Positions 48,110-56,386 of a stretch of 64,000 nucleotides of DNA are shown one piece after another (within the stretch, counting starts at the first letter, position 1; every line of letters begins with the position of its first letter). Source of the stretch: Candidatus Yaniella excrementavium (GTDB lineage Bacteria > Actinomycetota > Actinomycetes > Actinomycetales > Micrococcaceae); contig DXCT01000081.1 of NCBI GenBank assembly GCA_019115865.1, forward strand, positions 1 to 64,000, in the 5' to 3' direction. Under the pieces are notes generated by a model. The model saw only the letters and a program-made list of their open reading frames with translations, ran no database searches and was not told the DNA's origin. Position numbers and translations under genes: made by a program.

Positions 48110-48133
48110 ATATATCGTCGATTCGCCTAGATA

Positions 48134-49831
48134 CTAGGAGTTATCACGTTTGCCGTCGAGTTCGCGGACGGTGCTGTCGACTGACCCCTGTAGCTTGCGA
48201 CGATCTTGATCGTGCTCAGTATGAGCCTCGGTTAGCTCCTGAGCGGTGACAGGCTCGACACGCTCTTCGAAGAAACGACGAGACCAGCTGGCCTTAAACT
48301 TCGACCACATGCTCACGCGTCCCTTACTGTTGGGCTGCGCTGTAACGGGTTCTTGAGATTCGAAGGCTACCAGCTCGTACATGCGATACTGGTCGACCAT
48401 TTCATGGCGTTCGAGAATAGCACCTTCTGGCGTCCATTCGATGATGCCAGTCTCTCGTCCGTGCAGGGCGATCTCACGATCTTTGCGCTGCAGAGCCAAA
48501 CAGATACGTTTGGTGACGATAAAGCCAATGATCGGGCCTGCGATGATTAGAAAGCGGAGTATATATGCAACGTCGTTAAGCGACAACATGAAGTACACAG
48601 CCATCAAGTCAGATGAGGCTGCAGCCCACATGACGCAGTAGAAAATGACTCCTGCCACACCGGCTGCTGTGCGTCCTGGAGCATTTCGTGGCCGATCCAA
48701 TATGTGGTGCTCACGGTTGTCACCTGAGATACCACGTTCAATCCACGGCCATAGGACCATACCAACAATCAGTGCACCGGCTGGGATCATTGGTAGGAGC
48801 ACTCCCAAAGGCAGTGCATTCCAGCCCCATGGCATCGGGATGTGCCAGAGGAAGGAGAAGTCACCAAGCATACCGGGCATCAGCCGCAAGATACCGTCAA
48901 CCCAACCAATGTACCAGTCTGGTTGGGTACCCGCGGAGACTGGTGAGGGGTCGTATGGTCCGTAGTTCCAAACAGCGTTGATCTGTAAGAAGCCAGAAAT
49001 CAGGGCGACGATACCGAAGACGATGAAGAAAAAGCCACCGGCTTTGGCCGCATATACCGGACCGACAGGATAGCCAACAACGTTCGTTTGCTGGCGGCCG
49101 GGGCCAGGATATTGAGTGTGCTTGTGGACAACGACCATAAAGAGGTGGATGGCAACCATCAAGATGATGAGTGCTGGAACCACCATAATATGGAGGGAGT
49201 ACAAGCGGGGAATGATCTGGTCTCCTGGGAATTCGCCTCCGAAGAAGAAGAACGACAGATAGGTCCCGACTACTGGCATAGCTTTCATAACGCCGTCAAT
49301 AATCCGGAGACCGTTACCCGAGAGCACATCATCTGGCAGGGAGTAGCCTGTGAAGCCAGCTGCCAGTGCCAAGATCAGCAGCACTGAACCTACGACCCAG
49401 TTCAATTCGCGCGGACGGCGGAAAGCACCTGTGAAGAAAACGCGGAGCATGTGCACCGACGCTGCAGCTACGAAGATGAGGGCTGACCAGTGGTGGACCT
49501 GGCGCATGAACAGTCCACCGCGGATCTCAAACGAGATATCTAGTGTGGATGCGTATGCGGCCGACATTTCGACGCCATACAAGGGCTTATACGCGCCCTC
49601 GTAAACCACGTGGGCCATAGAGGGGTCGAAGAAGAACGTCAAAAATGTTCCGGAGAGAACAAGGATGACGAATGAATAGAGCGCGACTTCACCAAAGAGG
49701 AAGGTCCAATGGTCCGGGAACAGTTTGCGCCCAAACTCTTTAACGATTTTTGAGGCACCCATGCGGGTATCTACAAAATTAGCGATCTTCCCTGTTTGGG
49801 TGGAAGGTTGATAGTCCTGAATGACGGACAT
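48134..49831 (-). CDS. qcrB: Cytochrome bc1 complex cytochrome b subunit
   Basis: 565 residues, long actinobacterial form. It binds two b hemes and oxidises menaquinol. Heme ligands are in RQVHHWSALIFVAAASVHMLRVF, with PALIILMVAIHLFMVVVHKH as the second pair. Qo-site region GPYDPSPVSAGTQPDWY. Extra C-terminal helices and a polar tail (RMYELVAFESQEPV) exceed the 430-residue bacterial norm, as in other bcc complexes. Its start overlaps the qcrA stop (TAATG). Last gene of the operon. Confidence 0.95.
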   Translation of the reverse strand: MSVIQDYQPSTQTGKIANFVDTRMGASKIVKEFGRKLFPDHWTFLFGEVALYSFVILVLSGTFLTFFFDPSMAHVVYEGAYKPLYGVEMSAAYASTLDISFEIRGGLFMRQVHHWSALIFVAAASVHMLRVFFTGAFRRPRELNWVVGSVLLILALAAGFTGYSLPDDVLSGNGLRIIDGVMKAMPVVGTYLSFFFFGGEFPGDQIIPRLYSLHIMVVPALIILMVAIHLFMVVVHKHTQYPGPGRQQTNVVGYPVGPVYAAKAGGFFFIVFGIVALISGFLQINAVWNYGPYDPSPVSAGTQPDWYIGWVDGILRLMPGMLGDFSFLWHIPMPWGWNALPLGVLLPMIPAGALIVGMVLWPWIERGISGDNREHHILDRPRNAPGRTAAGVAGVIFYCVMWAAASSDLMAVYFMLSLNDVAYILRFLIIAGPIIGFIVTKRICLALQRKDREIALHGRETGIIEWTPEGAILERHEMVDQYRMYELVAFESQEPVTAQPNSKGRVSMWSKFKASWSRRFFEERVEPVTAQELTEAHTEHDQDRRKLQGSVDSTVRELDGKRDNS

Positions 49832-50934
49832 TATGCACCACGCTCCTCAGCTGGTCTTGGGTCACGTTCCCAATATGCAGGACCGACGGGTTCCTGGAAG
49901 TCACTTTGAGCGACGAGGTAGCCGTCATTGTCGACAGTGATAGGTAGCTGCGGAAGTGGGTGTGAAGCCGGACCGAAGACAACCTTGCATTCCTGAGTCA
50001 GGTCGTAGGTTGACTGGTGGCATGGGCATAGTAGGTGGTGAGTGTGCTGTTCATACAGTGCAATCGGGCAGCCTACGTGTGTACAGATCTTGGAGTAGGC
50101 CACAATGCCATCAACATGCCAATCTTCACGACCATCGCTGATCTGCATGTCTTCTGGATTCAGACGCATGAGCAGCACTACTGCCTTTGCTTTCTGATTT
50201 AGCTTGTCATGTTCCATGTCCAAGAGCCCGTCTGGAACGACGTGCAGTGCTGACCCAATGGTGACGTCTTCGGCCTTGATTGGAGTTCCGGTGACATCAC
50301 GCACTAGACGTGTCCCAGTATCCCACATGGTGTGACGCATGCGTTCGACACCGAAGTTTTGTGCTGGATCATCCGATTGATTACCGCTGTTATCCAGATC
50401 GCGGAACATGGCGACTGCGGGGAGCGGTGCAATGGCGAGTGCTCCGATGAGAGTGTTGCGCAATAGGGGACGACGCTTGATCTGCGACTCATCGACGATG
50501 TCGTTGATCATGTTGACGGCATCGGAACGGTCCTCTTCGTTGGCAACAGATTCGCGCTCTTCAACCCATTCGTGGTCTGGCATCAAGGCACGACCCCATT
50601 GGACGATGCCGACGCCGATACCGAGCATCGCGAAGGCTGTGCCGAGGCCCAGCAGCGTGTTCTGAAGGCGGATGAGGCCCATGTCTGTTTCGTCCAGCGG
50701 CAGCTGTCCGACCCCGAAGTAACCAACAAAGAAGATGATGGTACCGATGACGGACAGGATGAACAGGAAAGAAACCTGGCGTTCAGCGCGCTTTGCGGCA
50801 CGTGGATCCTCATCAGTGATACGTGGCCGGTGCGGTGGCAATCCTGGGTCTTCGATAGCGAAGTTACCCGAATCGGCACCAGCGCGCTCTACGGCGCCCG
50901 GTTTACCGGGATCTCCGTGGCGTTGCTCGCCCAT
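49831..50934 (-). CDS. qcrA: Cytochrome bc1 complex Rieske iron-sulfur subunit
   Basis: 367 residues. The N-terminal part carries three membrane segments (VSFLFILSVIGTIIFFVGYFGV; LGLGTAFAMLGIGVGIV; NTLIGALAIAPLPAV), as in actinobacterial QcrA. The C-terminal Rieske domain has CTHVGCPIAL and CPCHQSTYDL, giving the 2Cys-2His cluster ligands. It moves electrons from menaquinol to cytochrome cc. It overlaps qcrB and follows qcrC by 64 nt. Confidence 0.95.
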   Translation of the reverse strand: MGEQRHGDPGKPGAVERAGADSGNFAIEDPGLPPHRPRITDEDPRAAKRAERQVSFLFILSVIGTIIFFVGYFGVGQLPLDETDMGLIRLQNTLLGLGTAFAMLGIGVGIVQWGRALMPDHEWVEERESVANEEDRSDAVNMINDIVDESQIKRRPLLRNTLIGALAIAPLPAVAMFRDLDNSGNQSDDPAQNFGVERMRHTMWDTGTRLVRDVTGTPIKAEDVTIGSALHVVPDGLLDMEHDKLNQKAKAVVLLMRLNPEDMQISDGREDWHVDGIVAYSKICTHVGCPIALYEQHTHHLLCPCHQSTYDLTQECKVVFGPASHPLPQLPITVDNDGYLVAQSDFQEPVGPAYWERDPRPAEERGA

Positions 50935-50998
50935 AGATCTGATTCCTTTACTCGAGTGATGTTGATGATGTTCTAATCGACGATAATTCGATAATTAT

Positions 50999-51802
50999 TT
51001 AGGAAGACCTGGTAGTCATCCAAACCATGAAACCGATAAGTAGTGCAAGACCACCGGTCCATACAAAGAGACCTTCAGCTACTGGTCCCAGCGAACCGAG
51101 GGATGCACCGCCAGGGTGGCCCTGGGTCTCAAATTCTTTGAGATAAGCAATGACGTCGCGCTTGTCTTCTGGCGTCAAGTTGGAATCCGAGAAGACTGGC
51201 ATGTTCTGCGGACCGGTAACCATTGCTTCGTAAATGTGTTCTTCCTCAACACCATGCAGCGTCGGAGCGTATTTACCGCGGGTCAGTGCACCACCACCAG
51301 CTGATGCTGAGTGGCACATGGCACAGTTCACGCGAAACAGGTCGCCACCACGTGCAAGGTTTACGTCGGCATGATCAGTGTCCAGGTATTCGTCTTCTGG
51401 AATTGATGGACCGGTTCCGAGTGAATGAACATATGCAGCCATCTGCATGGTTTGTTCTTCATTGAATTGGTTCTGCTTTTCCTGCCCCTGTGGGCCGGTC
51501 ATCTGCAGCGGCATACGGCCGGTACCAACCTGGAAATCAACTGATGCAGCACCAACGCCAACAAGGGAGGGTCCTGCAGGGCCACCGGTAGCGCCAATGC
51601 CGTGACAGGACGCACAGTTCGCGTTAAAGAGCGTCTCACCATCGGTGATGTTGTCGGCGCTGGTGTAATCAGCTTGGGAATATGCCGATGCGGAGTTGAT
51701 GTTGGAGGCAAGCGAGTAGAGACCTCCGGTTAGCAACAGACCCAGCAACAGCAGGGCCACTCCGACCATGGGGTGGCGGCGGTTCTGTGAGAGTGCCTTC
51801 AC
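50999..51802 (-). CDS. qcrC: Diheme cytochrome c subunit of bc1 complex
   Basis: 267 residues. An N-terminal membrane anchor (VGVALLLLGLLLTGGLYSLA) and a C-terminal one (GLFVWTGGLALLIGFMVW) flank two cytochrome c domains with CASCH and CAMCH heme motifs. The Met ligands are plausible in GRMPLQM and PQNMPVF. It serves as the covalently attached cytochrome c that feeds CuA of CtaC directly, which is characteristic of the bcc-aa3 supercomplex. Located 100 nt after ctaE. Confidence 0.95.
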   Translation of the reverse strand: MKALSQNRRHPMVGVALLLLGLLLTGGLYSLASNINSASAYSQADYTSADNITDGETLFNANCASCHGIGATGGPAGPSLVGVGAASVDFQVGTGRMPLQMTGPQGQEKQNQFNEEQTMQMAAYVHSLGTGPSIPEDEYLDTDHADVNLARGGDLFRVNCAMCHSASAGGGALTRGKYAPTLHGVEEEHIYEAMVTGPQNMPVFSDSNLTPEDKRDVIAYLKEFETQGHPGGASLGSLGPVAEGLFVWTGGLALLIGFMVWMTTRSS

Positions 51803-51901
51803 TTTATGTGTTCCTTACGTGTTTTATAACCGGATGGGGTGTGACAAGTCCGTTCCGGTTACCTCGGGTGCGATGGATATTGAGCCGGCGGACCGAACAA
51901 G

Positions 51902-52534
51902 TCACTGAATGACGTAGATGATAAACCACAGTGCGACCCAAACTACGTCAACGAAGTGCCAGTAGTAAGAGATGACGATGGCGATAGTGGATTCATGGTT
52001 ACCGAAACGCTTTGCGAGGTAGGCGCGCCCAATGACGAACAGGAACGCTATGAGGCCTCCAAGTACGTGCAGCGCGTGGAAACCCGTAGTGATGTAGAAC
52101 GCGGAGCCGTATGCGCCTGAGGCCACTGTTACGCCGTGAGAAACCAACATTGCGTATTCGTAGGACTGAACAGATAGGAAGATCGATCCCAGGATGAAGG
52201 AAACGATAAACCATTCCACGACACCCCAGTCCTTGAGTTTGTTGCTCGTGCGACGTGGCCGGAGATTGATTGCCGCGTGTGTACCCCATTGGGCAGTAAA
52301 CGAACTAATAACCAAGATGACGGTGTTGATTGTCGCCAAGACTGGGTCGAGTAATGCTGTGTTCTCCTCCCAGAGAGTGGGGGAGGTGGAACGCAACGTG
52401 AAGTACATAGCGAACAGGCCACCGAAAAACATTACTTCCGAAGATAGCCAGACCATGGTGCCCACGGCACTCAGGTTGGGCCGACTTGGGAAGCCGGTAG
52501 GATTATGCGAGAGAGTCTGAGTTGATGTTGTCAC
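51902..52534 (-). CDS. ctaE: Cytochrome c oxidase subunit III
   Basis: 210 residues, five membrane helices: TMVWLSSEVMFFGGLFAMYFTLRS, LATINTVILVISSFTAQ, EWFIVSFILGSIFLSVQSYEY, FHALHVLGGLIAFLFVIGRA and SYYWHFVDVVWVALWFIIYV. Conserved Glu/His elements are in place. GTG start with CATAAT 6 nt upstream, so it may be leaderless. First gene of the ctaE-qcrCAB operon, divergent from trpD. Confidence 0.95.
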   Translation of the reverse strand: MTTSTQTLSHNPTGFPSRPNLSAVGTMVWLSSEVMFFGGLFAMYFTLRSTSPTLWEENTALLDPVLATINTVILVISSFTAQWGTHAAINLRPRRTSNKLKDWGVVEWFIVSFILGSIFLSVQSYEYAMLVSHGVTVASGAYGSAFYITTGFHALHVLGGLIAFLFVIGRAYLAKRFGNHESTIAIVISYYWHFVDVVWVALWFIIYVIQ

Positions 52535-52860
52535 CCTTTCATTATGGCCCGAAAACCGTCAATATTCACAATGAGACTTGCGTGGTGCGTGTCTTTTCCC
52601 TGTGAGGTCAGCGACAGGATCGCCGATGAACCCGCATAATTACCAGCAAGTGCGCAGTTTTCGTTGTTCTAAATGTCAGGATTTGTTGGCGTTCATGGGT
52701 TCCAAAAGGCACCGAATTGTTAAGCTCCTGAATGCTTTTCGAGGTGGCGGCTCGAGCTACATTCGCATTGGAGAGTTATGTTCAGTATTTCGGCGGCTAT
52801 TGGTAATAGGATTGTTCTCAGTAAAAGAGGAATCCCTTACTCCTTTAGGAAGCATCACAT
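52535..52860. other. Intergenic region between divergent ctaE and trpD
   Basis: About 326 bases. Holds promoters for both sides. A plus-strand ORF from 52578 runs into trpD in another frame and has no start or composition support. AGGAAG at 52850-52855 is the trpD ribosome-binding site. I see no leader peptide with Trp codons, so no evidence of trp attenuation. Confidence 0.5.
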
Positions 52861-53895
52861 ATGAATTGGCCCACCGTATTATCTGCAGTTTCGAGTCAGC
52901 AACACTTGACCCAGAAACAAGCCGCGTGGGCTATGCAGGAAATGATGTCCGGGATCGCAACAGACGCCCAGATCGCAGGGTTCTTGATGGCACTCTCTAC
53001 TAAAGGAGAGACAGTCGAGGAACTGCTGGGGCTGGCGGATGCGATGCTCGATGAGGCAGTTTCGGTGGATTTGCCATCAAATGTTCTTGACATCGTAGGC
53101 ACCGGTGGGGACCGACTTGGAACCGTGAACCTTTCAACAATGTCATCGCTCGTCGCCGTCGGCGCTGGCGCGCGTATCGTCAAGCATGGCAATCGCGGCT
53201 CTTCGTCCACGGCGGGAGCCGCCGACGTCATCGAAGCTTTGGGGGTTGACTTAACTCTCACGCAGTCACGTGCCAAGGAGTCTCTTGACGAAGCAGGCAT
53301 TACCTTCCTTTTTGCGCAGGAATATCATCCCTCAATGCGCTATGTCGCGCCCGCACGTAAGCAGCTTGGTGTACCGACTGCGTTCAACTATCTTGGTCCG
53401 CTCTCTAACCCCGTTCGGGCGCAAGCGCAAGCTCTCGGTTGTGCATCTGAAGTTATGGCTCCATTATTAGCTGGTGTTCTGGCAGACAGAGGTGTGCGGG
53501 GTCTGGTATTTCGCGGTTCAGATGGCCGCGACAAGATCACAACATCAGGGCCGACAACAATTTTTGAAGTGCGGGATGGTCAAGTTGAACAGCATGAACT
53601 CAACCCACAGGATTTTGGTATCAGCATAGTTCCGGTAGAAGCACTAGCTGGGAGAGATGGAACACACAACGCCGGTATAGTTCGGGATATGTTGGGTGGT
53701 GCGACCGGTCCTGTCCGTGATGCCGTACTGCTCAATACAGCTGCCGGACTAACGGCCTACGACATGAACGCATCGGGACACCTGTTTGACCGTATCAGCG
53801 CCAATATTGAGCGGGCACAAGAATCAATCGATTCGGGAGCGGCTCAGCAGGTGTTAAATAACTGGGTGAACGCATCTCGTCCCGATCAGCATTGA
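52861..53895 (+). CDS. trpD: Anthranilate phosphoribosyltransferase
   Basis: 344 residues. It joins anthranilate and PRPP in tryptophan synthesis. Signature [27 protein letters not shown] (PRPP and metal loop, near 75-100), [54 protein letters not shown]-like segment and [10 protein letters not shown]. Isolated from other trp genes; its position opposite ctaE is common in Actinobacteria. A two-sided hairpin follows. Confidence 0.96.
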   Translation: [344 protein letters not shown]

Positions 53896-53908
53896 TTTTC
53901 TAAACACG

Positions 53909-53945
53909 AAAGTGTTGCCCAACCTATAGGGTTAGGCAACACTTT
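53909..53945. terminator. Hairpin terminator between trpD and the RAM protein
   Basis: AAAGTGTTGCC (53909-53919) pairs with GGCAACACTTT (53935-53945), with an inner AACC/GGTT pair. Between convergent genes; both sides lack long T-runs, so moderately strong in each direction. Confidence 0.65.
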
Positions 53946-53968
53946 GCGTAAGTCGTGATTTGAGTATC

Positions 53969-54244
53969 TTAGAATCCCAGGGCAAAACCCTCTTCGAGGT
54001 CATGCTGAGAATAGGCGCGGAAAGCCAGATGTGTTTCGGTATCTCTAATGCCTTCGACCTTGGAGAGCCGATCCGAAATGACGTCTTCTAACTGATCAAA
54101 TTCACGTACCCGCACCATGGCGATAAGATCCCAAGCTCCGGTCACCGAATAAACTTGAGTGATACCGTCCTTATCGGCGAGTTCGGTAGCAATTTCGGGG
54201 ATGCGGTTCGTGTCTGTTCTGATCATAACGAATGCCGTGACCAT
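53969..54244 (-). CDS. Stand-alone Lrp/AsnC RAM-domain protein
   Basis: 91 residues from ATG with GGAGGACC upstream. Only the C-terminal ligand-binding (RAM) domain of Lrp/AsnC regulators is present: AFVMIRTDTNRIPEIATELADKDGITQVYSVTGAWDLIAMVRV, then the C-terminal half. No helix-turn-helix, so it is not a DNA-binding regulator by itself; such proteins may bind amino acids or pair with full Lrp members. Frequently next to trpD or ctaE in this group. Confidence 0.85.
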   Translation of the reverse strand: MVTAFVMIRTDTNRIPEIATELADKDGITQVYSVTGAWDLIAMVRVREFDQLEDVISDRLSKVEGIRDTETHLAFRAYSQHDLEEGFALGF

Positions 54245-54274
54245 GGTCCTCCTCAGAAAGTATTTAGCTCTAGT

Positions 54275-54682
54275 TTAGGCGTTTTTACCTTGTCGATTTA
54301 CGAGTGTAGAAATACTGCGTCGGCCGAGCAGGAATACGCCTAACACTCCCGTCGTGACGAGGATAAATGCTAAGGCCGATGAATCATCGAACAGAATTGC
54401 TCGCAAGATCAGTCCGAGAACCACAGTGATGAGCCATAATGCAATTCCAGCGGGGAAGACATTATGGATCAGTCTGCCAGGTTTTATGATTGCCGATAAC
54501 ACGAGATAGGGGAGTGTAAACGGCAGGGCGACACGTGCGATGTTTAAGAAATTCAGGTCGCCGTCATGAGATGAAACGCCGATAATTGCGAAAATCACGA
54601 TGAGGACAGCGTCGATGCAGAGCAACATAACGATGGCGGACTTGGAGGCAACCGGGGGAGCGGGTTGTGCATTCGTGGTCAT
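54275..54682 (-). CDS. DUF3054 membrane protein
   Basis: 135 residues, four membrane segments (AIVMLLCIDAVLIVIFAIIG; VALPFTLPYLVLSAII; VFPAGIALWLITVVLGLILRAILF; ALAFILVTTGVLGVFLLG). The RVALPFTLPYL and HNVFPAGIALWLI elements fit the DUF3054 family, of unknown function. Divergent from a SatD-like regulator, a pairing I recall from other Actinobacteria. Confidence 0.8.
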   Translation of the reverse strand: MTTNAQPAPPVASKSAIVMLLCIDAVLIVIFAIIGVSSHDGDLNFLNIARVALPFTLPYLVLSAIIKPGRLIHNVFPAGIALWLITVVLGLILRAILFDDSSALAFILVTTGVLGVFLLGRRSISTLVNRQGKNA

Positions 54683-54755
54683 GCCCCGAGTCTAGAGCAG
54701 GAGCTGGGCTTGTGCCTTCTTGTTTGTTTTGGCCTCCGTGCATGACACAAGGGCA

Positions 54756-54761
54756 TAAAGT
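54756..54761 (+). promoter_or_regulatory. -10 element TAAAGT, putative leaderless promoter
   Basis: TAAAGT is followed by 7 nt and the ATG at 54769, with no Shine-Dalgarno. It supports this start of the SatD-like gene over the longer open frame from 54667. Confidence 0.35.
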
Positions 54762-54768
54762 TGTGGGT

Positions 54769-55416
54769 ATGTTTTGCGTGACTTTGACTGTGGTCAAGAA
54801 TATTTCCAATATCCAAGCCGATCAAATAATGGACCGGCTTGTCGAATCTCTGACCGTGTCTCCGGAATCTGGGGGAGGGGCGGCCTCGAATTTCCACAAG
54901 ATTAGCGGGCGGCAACTCCAAGGCTGGTTCACCTCGGCTGAAGAAGTGGTGGGATTTATTCTCACGGCGGCAAGGTCGGGCTCGTGGCGCGTGCATCTAA
55001 CTGCAGTGCCTGATAAGGGTCAAGCTTGTGAATATGATCGGGTTTATCGGGAACCAGAAGCCCTAATCGGAAAGCGGGCCCAAACGCTGGAATCACTTGA
55101 CGCTTCAAGATCTCCAGGGGGAGTGCAAGTTACGATGGCACAAGGACGTTCCCTTGTAGATTCGGGGACTGTCCCGGCTCTAGGCTTGATAGAGGCAGGA
55201 ATGCAGCTGTTGGGATCGATTGAGCGTCGTCGCTCTGATGAGGGGCAGGAAGCTGGCCTTTTGGTCAATGCCGGGGCTTCGCAAAGGGCCACAGCTGATC
55301 ATCTTGGCGTTTCGCAACAGGCAGTGTCTTCGCGTCTGCAGGCGGGGTATTGGTATGAATCTCGGCAAGTTGCGTACTGGCTAGCTCATCAGTTGTCTGA
55401 GATCGTGTCGCATTGA
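54769..55416 (+). CDS. SatD-like / MarR-named helix-turn-helix protein (divergent)
   Basis: 215 residues from ATG 54769. The C-terminal helix-turn-helix is clear (NAGASQRATADHLGVSQQAVSSRLQAGYWYESRQVAYWLAHQLSEI). The N-terminal part resembles the actinobacterial SatD-like arrangement (MFCVTLTVVKNI, ISGRQLQGWFTSAEEVVGFILTAARSGSWRVHL, then ALGLIEAGMQLLGSIERRRSDEG). The usual DQRGSR motif near the start appears as TVVKNIS, so the family match is loose. Probably DNA-binding; target unknown. Faces DUF3054. Confidence 0.6.
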   Translation: MFCVTLTVVKNISNIQADQIMDRLVESLTVSPESGGGAASNFHKISGRQLQGWFTSAEEVVGFILTAARSGSWRVHLTAVPDKGQACEYDRVYREPEALIGKRAQTLESLDASRSPGGVQVTMAQGRSLVDSGTVPALGLIEAGMQLLGSIERRRSDEGQEAGLLVNAGASQRATADHLGVSQQAVSSRLQAGYWYESRQVAYWLAHQLSEIVSH

Positions 55417-55591
55417 GCAAGGCACCAGCATCAGAGGTATCTGTGACTTCCTTGTGGTGCAAGCAATCGGCCGCTATGAGTCCAACAAATAGGCGCAGTG
55501 GCTGCATGCTTGGGGTGGCCTGAAAAAAGGGTCAACTTTACATAATGTAGATTATCGGCGTTTCAACGTGGTGTTCGAAATTCCTTGGTGA

Positions 55592-56194
55592 TCACGCTGA
55601 AATGATGGGCTGAGTTTCTGTTGGAGTGCTCTGAGTGGGTGTGAGCTCGAAAAGGGTCGCTGAAGCATCTTCCCAACGGCCGACAAGACGTCGAAGTTCG
55701 CCACCATCTTGGTCTAGATGGTCTAAGACGTGATGAACTGATACCGTGCCCCAGTCTTCTGGGAGTTCGCCGCGAATATAGATGCTGATATCAGAGTCTT
55801 CGGTGCCTTGATATTGACCATCTTGGTTATAAAAATGAAAATCTGCCTGTTGAATTTCACCAGCGAGAGCCTGATTGAGCATATGAATCCCGACCGGATC
55901 TGCCATCGCGTCGTAGGCCCAGCGGTCACCCAACACCGGGTGGTCCATCTTAACAATAAGGTAGTCTTCCGCGCCTTCCAATGGCGCTGCTCTGTAGGTC
56001 ATGGGTAGATGCAGAATCTTGTCATCACGTTTCAGGATGAAACCTTCAAAGCCAACCTCGCCACCTGTATCGTCGAATCGATACGTGCCTATAAGCTCTG
56101 GTTCTCCAGAACCGCCCCAGAATTGTTTGTCTAACCACGCGGTTACAAATTCTTTTTTGGTAGGGCTTGTCTCTACTACATAAATTGTGGCCAT
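55592..56194 (-). CDS. Maltokinase N-terminal cap-like domain protein
   Basis: 200 residues from ATG 56194; an upstream ATG adding 21 residues is in frame but unlikely. TIYVVETSPTKKEFVTAWLDKQFWGG, TYRFDDTGGEVGFEGFILKRDD, LPMTYRAAPLEGAEDYLI and VLGDRWAYDAMADPV match the cap domain found before Mak1-type maltokinases (CG0192-related), here without the kinase. It might bind trehalose or maltose derivatives or act as a regulator. TAGACT lies 7 nt before the ATG (leaderless). Confidence 0.75.
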   Translation of the reverse strand: MATIYVVETSPTKKEFVTAWLDKQFWGGSGEPELIGTYRFDDTGGEVGFEGFILKRDDKILHLPMTYRAAPLEGAEDYLIVKMDHPVLGDRWAYDAMADPVGIHMLNQALAGEIQQADFHFYNQDGQYQGTEDSDISIYIRGELPEDWGTVSVHHVLDHLDQDGGELRRLVGRWEDASATLFELTPTQSTPTETQPIISA

Positions 56195-56201
56195 ACAACG
56201 T

Positions 56202-56207
56202 AGTCTA
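56202..56207 (-). promoter_or_regulatory. -10 element TAGACT, putative leaderless promoter
   Basis: On the minus strand TAGACT is followed by 7 nt (ACGTTGT) and the ATG at 56194; no Shine-Dalgarno is present. Confidence 0.4.
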
Positions 56208-56386
56208 CGTGGTGGCCTGAAAAATCTCAGCTCTGGTACCCAGAGCCAACGCCCCATACATCATGAGACGTGCGTCTCCCCCTTGGTAACGAACCTAAAA
56301 TTTCTACTGTGCTTAGGGTCATTCTGCCGACTTTGTTGAGGTTAACAAGTATCCTGAACACATGAATACACATACGGGAGGCCATG

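Larger units (their letters stand above)
46977..48133. other. 1.16 kb gene-poor region
   Basis: No credible gene in either strand. Short fragments read as protein without start or family (plus strand about 47130-47309, ending QYLPAAPAH; minus strand about 47312-47626), suggesting decayed genes. A 12-bp inverted repeat (TGTGCTGGCGCG at 46980-46991 and its complement at 47296-47307) encloses about 300 bases. The second half is AT-rich. The end holds the qcrB terminator. Confidence 0.5.

Noticed and set aside
52578-53003. 141-codon plus-strand ORF upstream of trpD
   Set aside because: Overlaps the trpD start in another frame, no start signal, no similarity to known proteins by eye.
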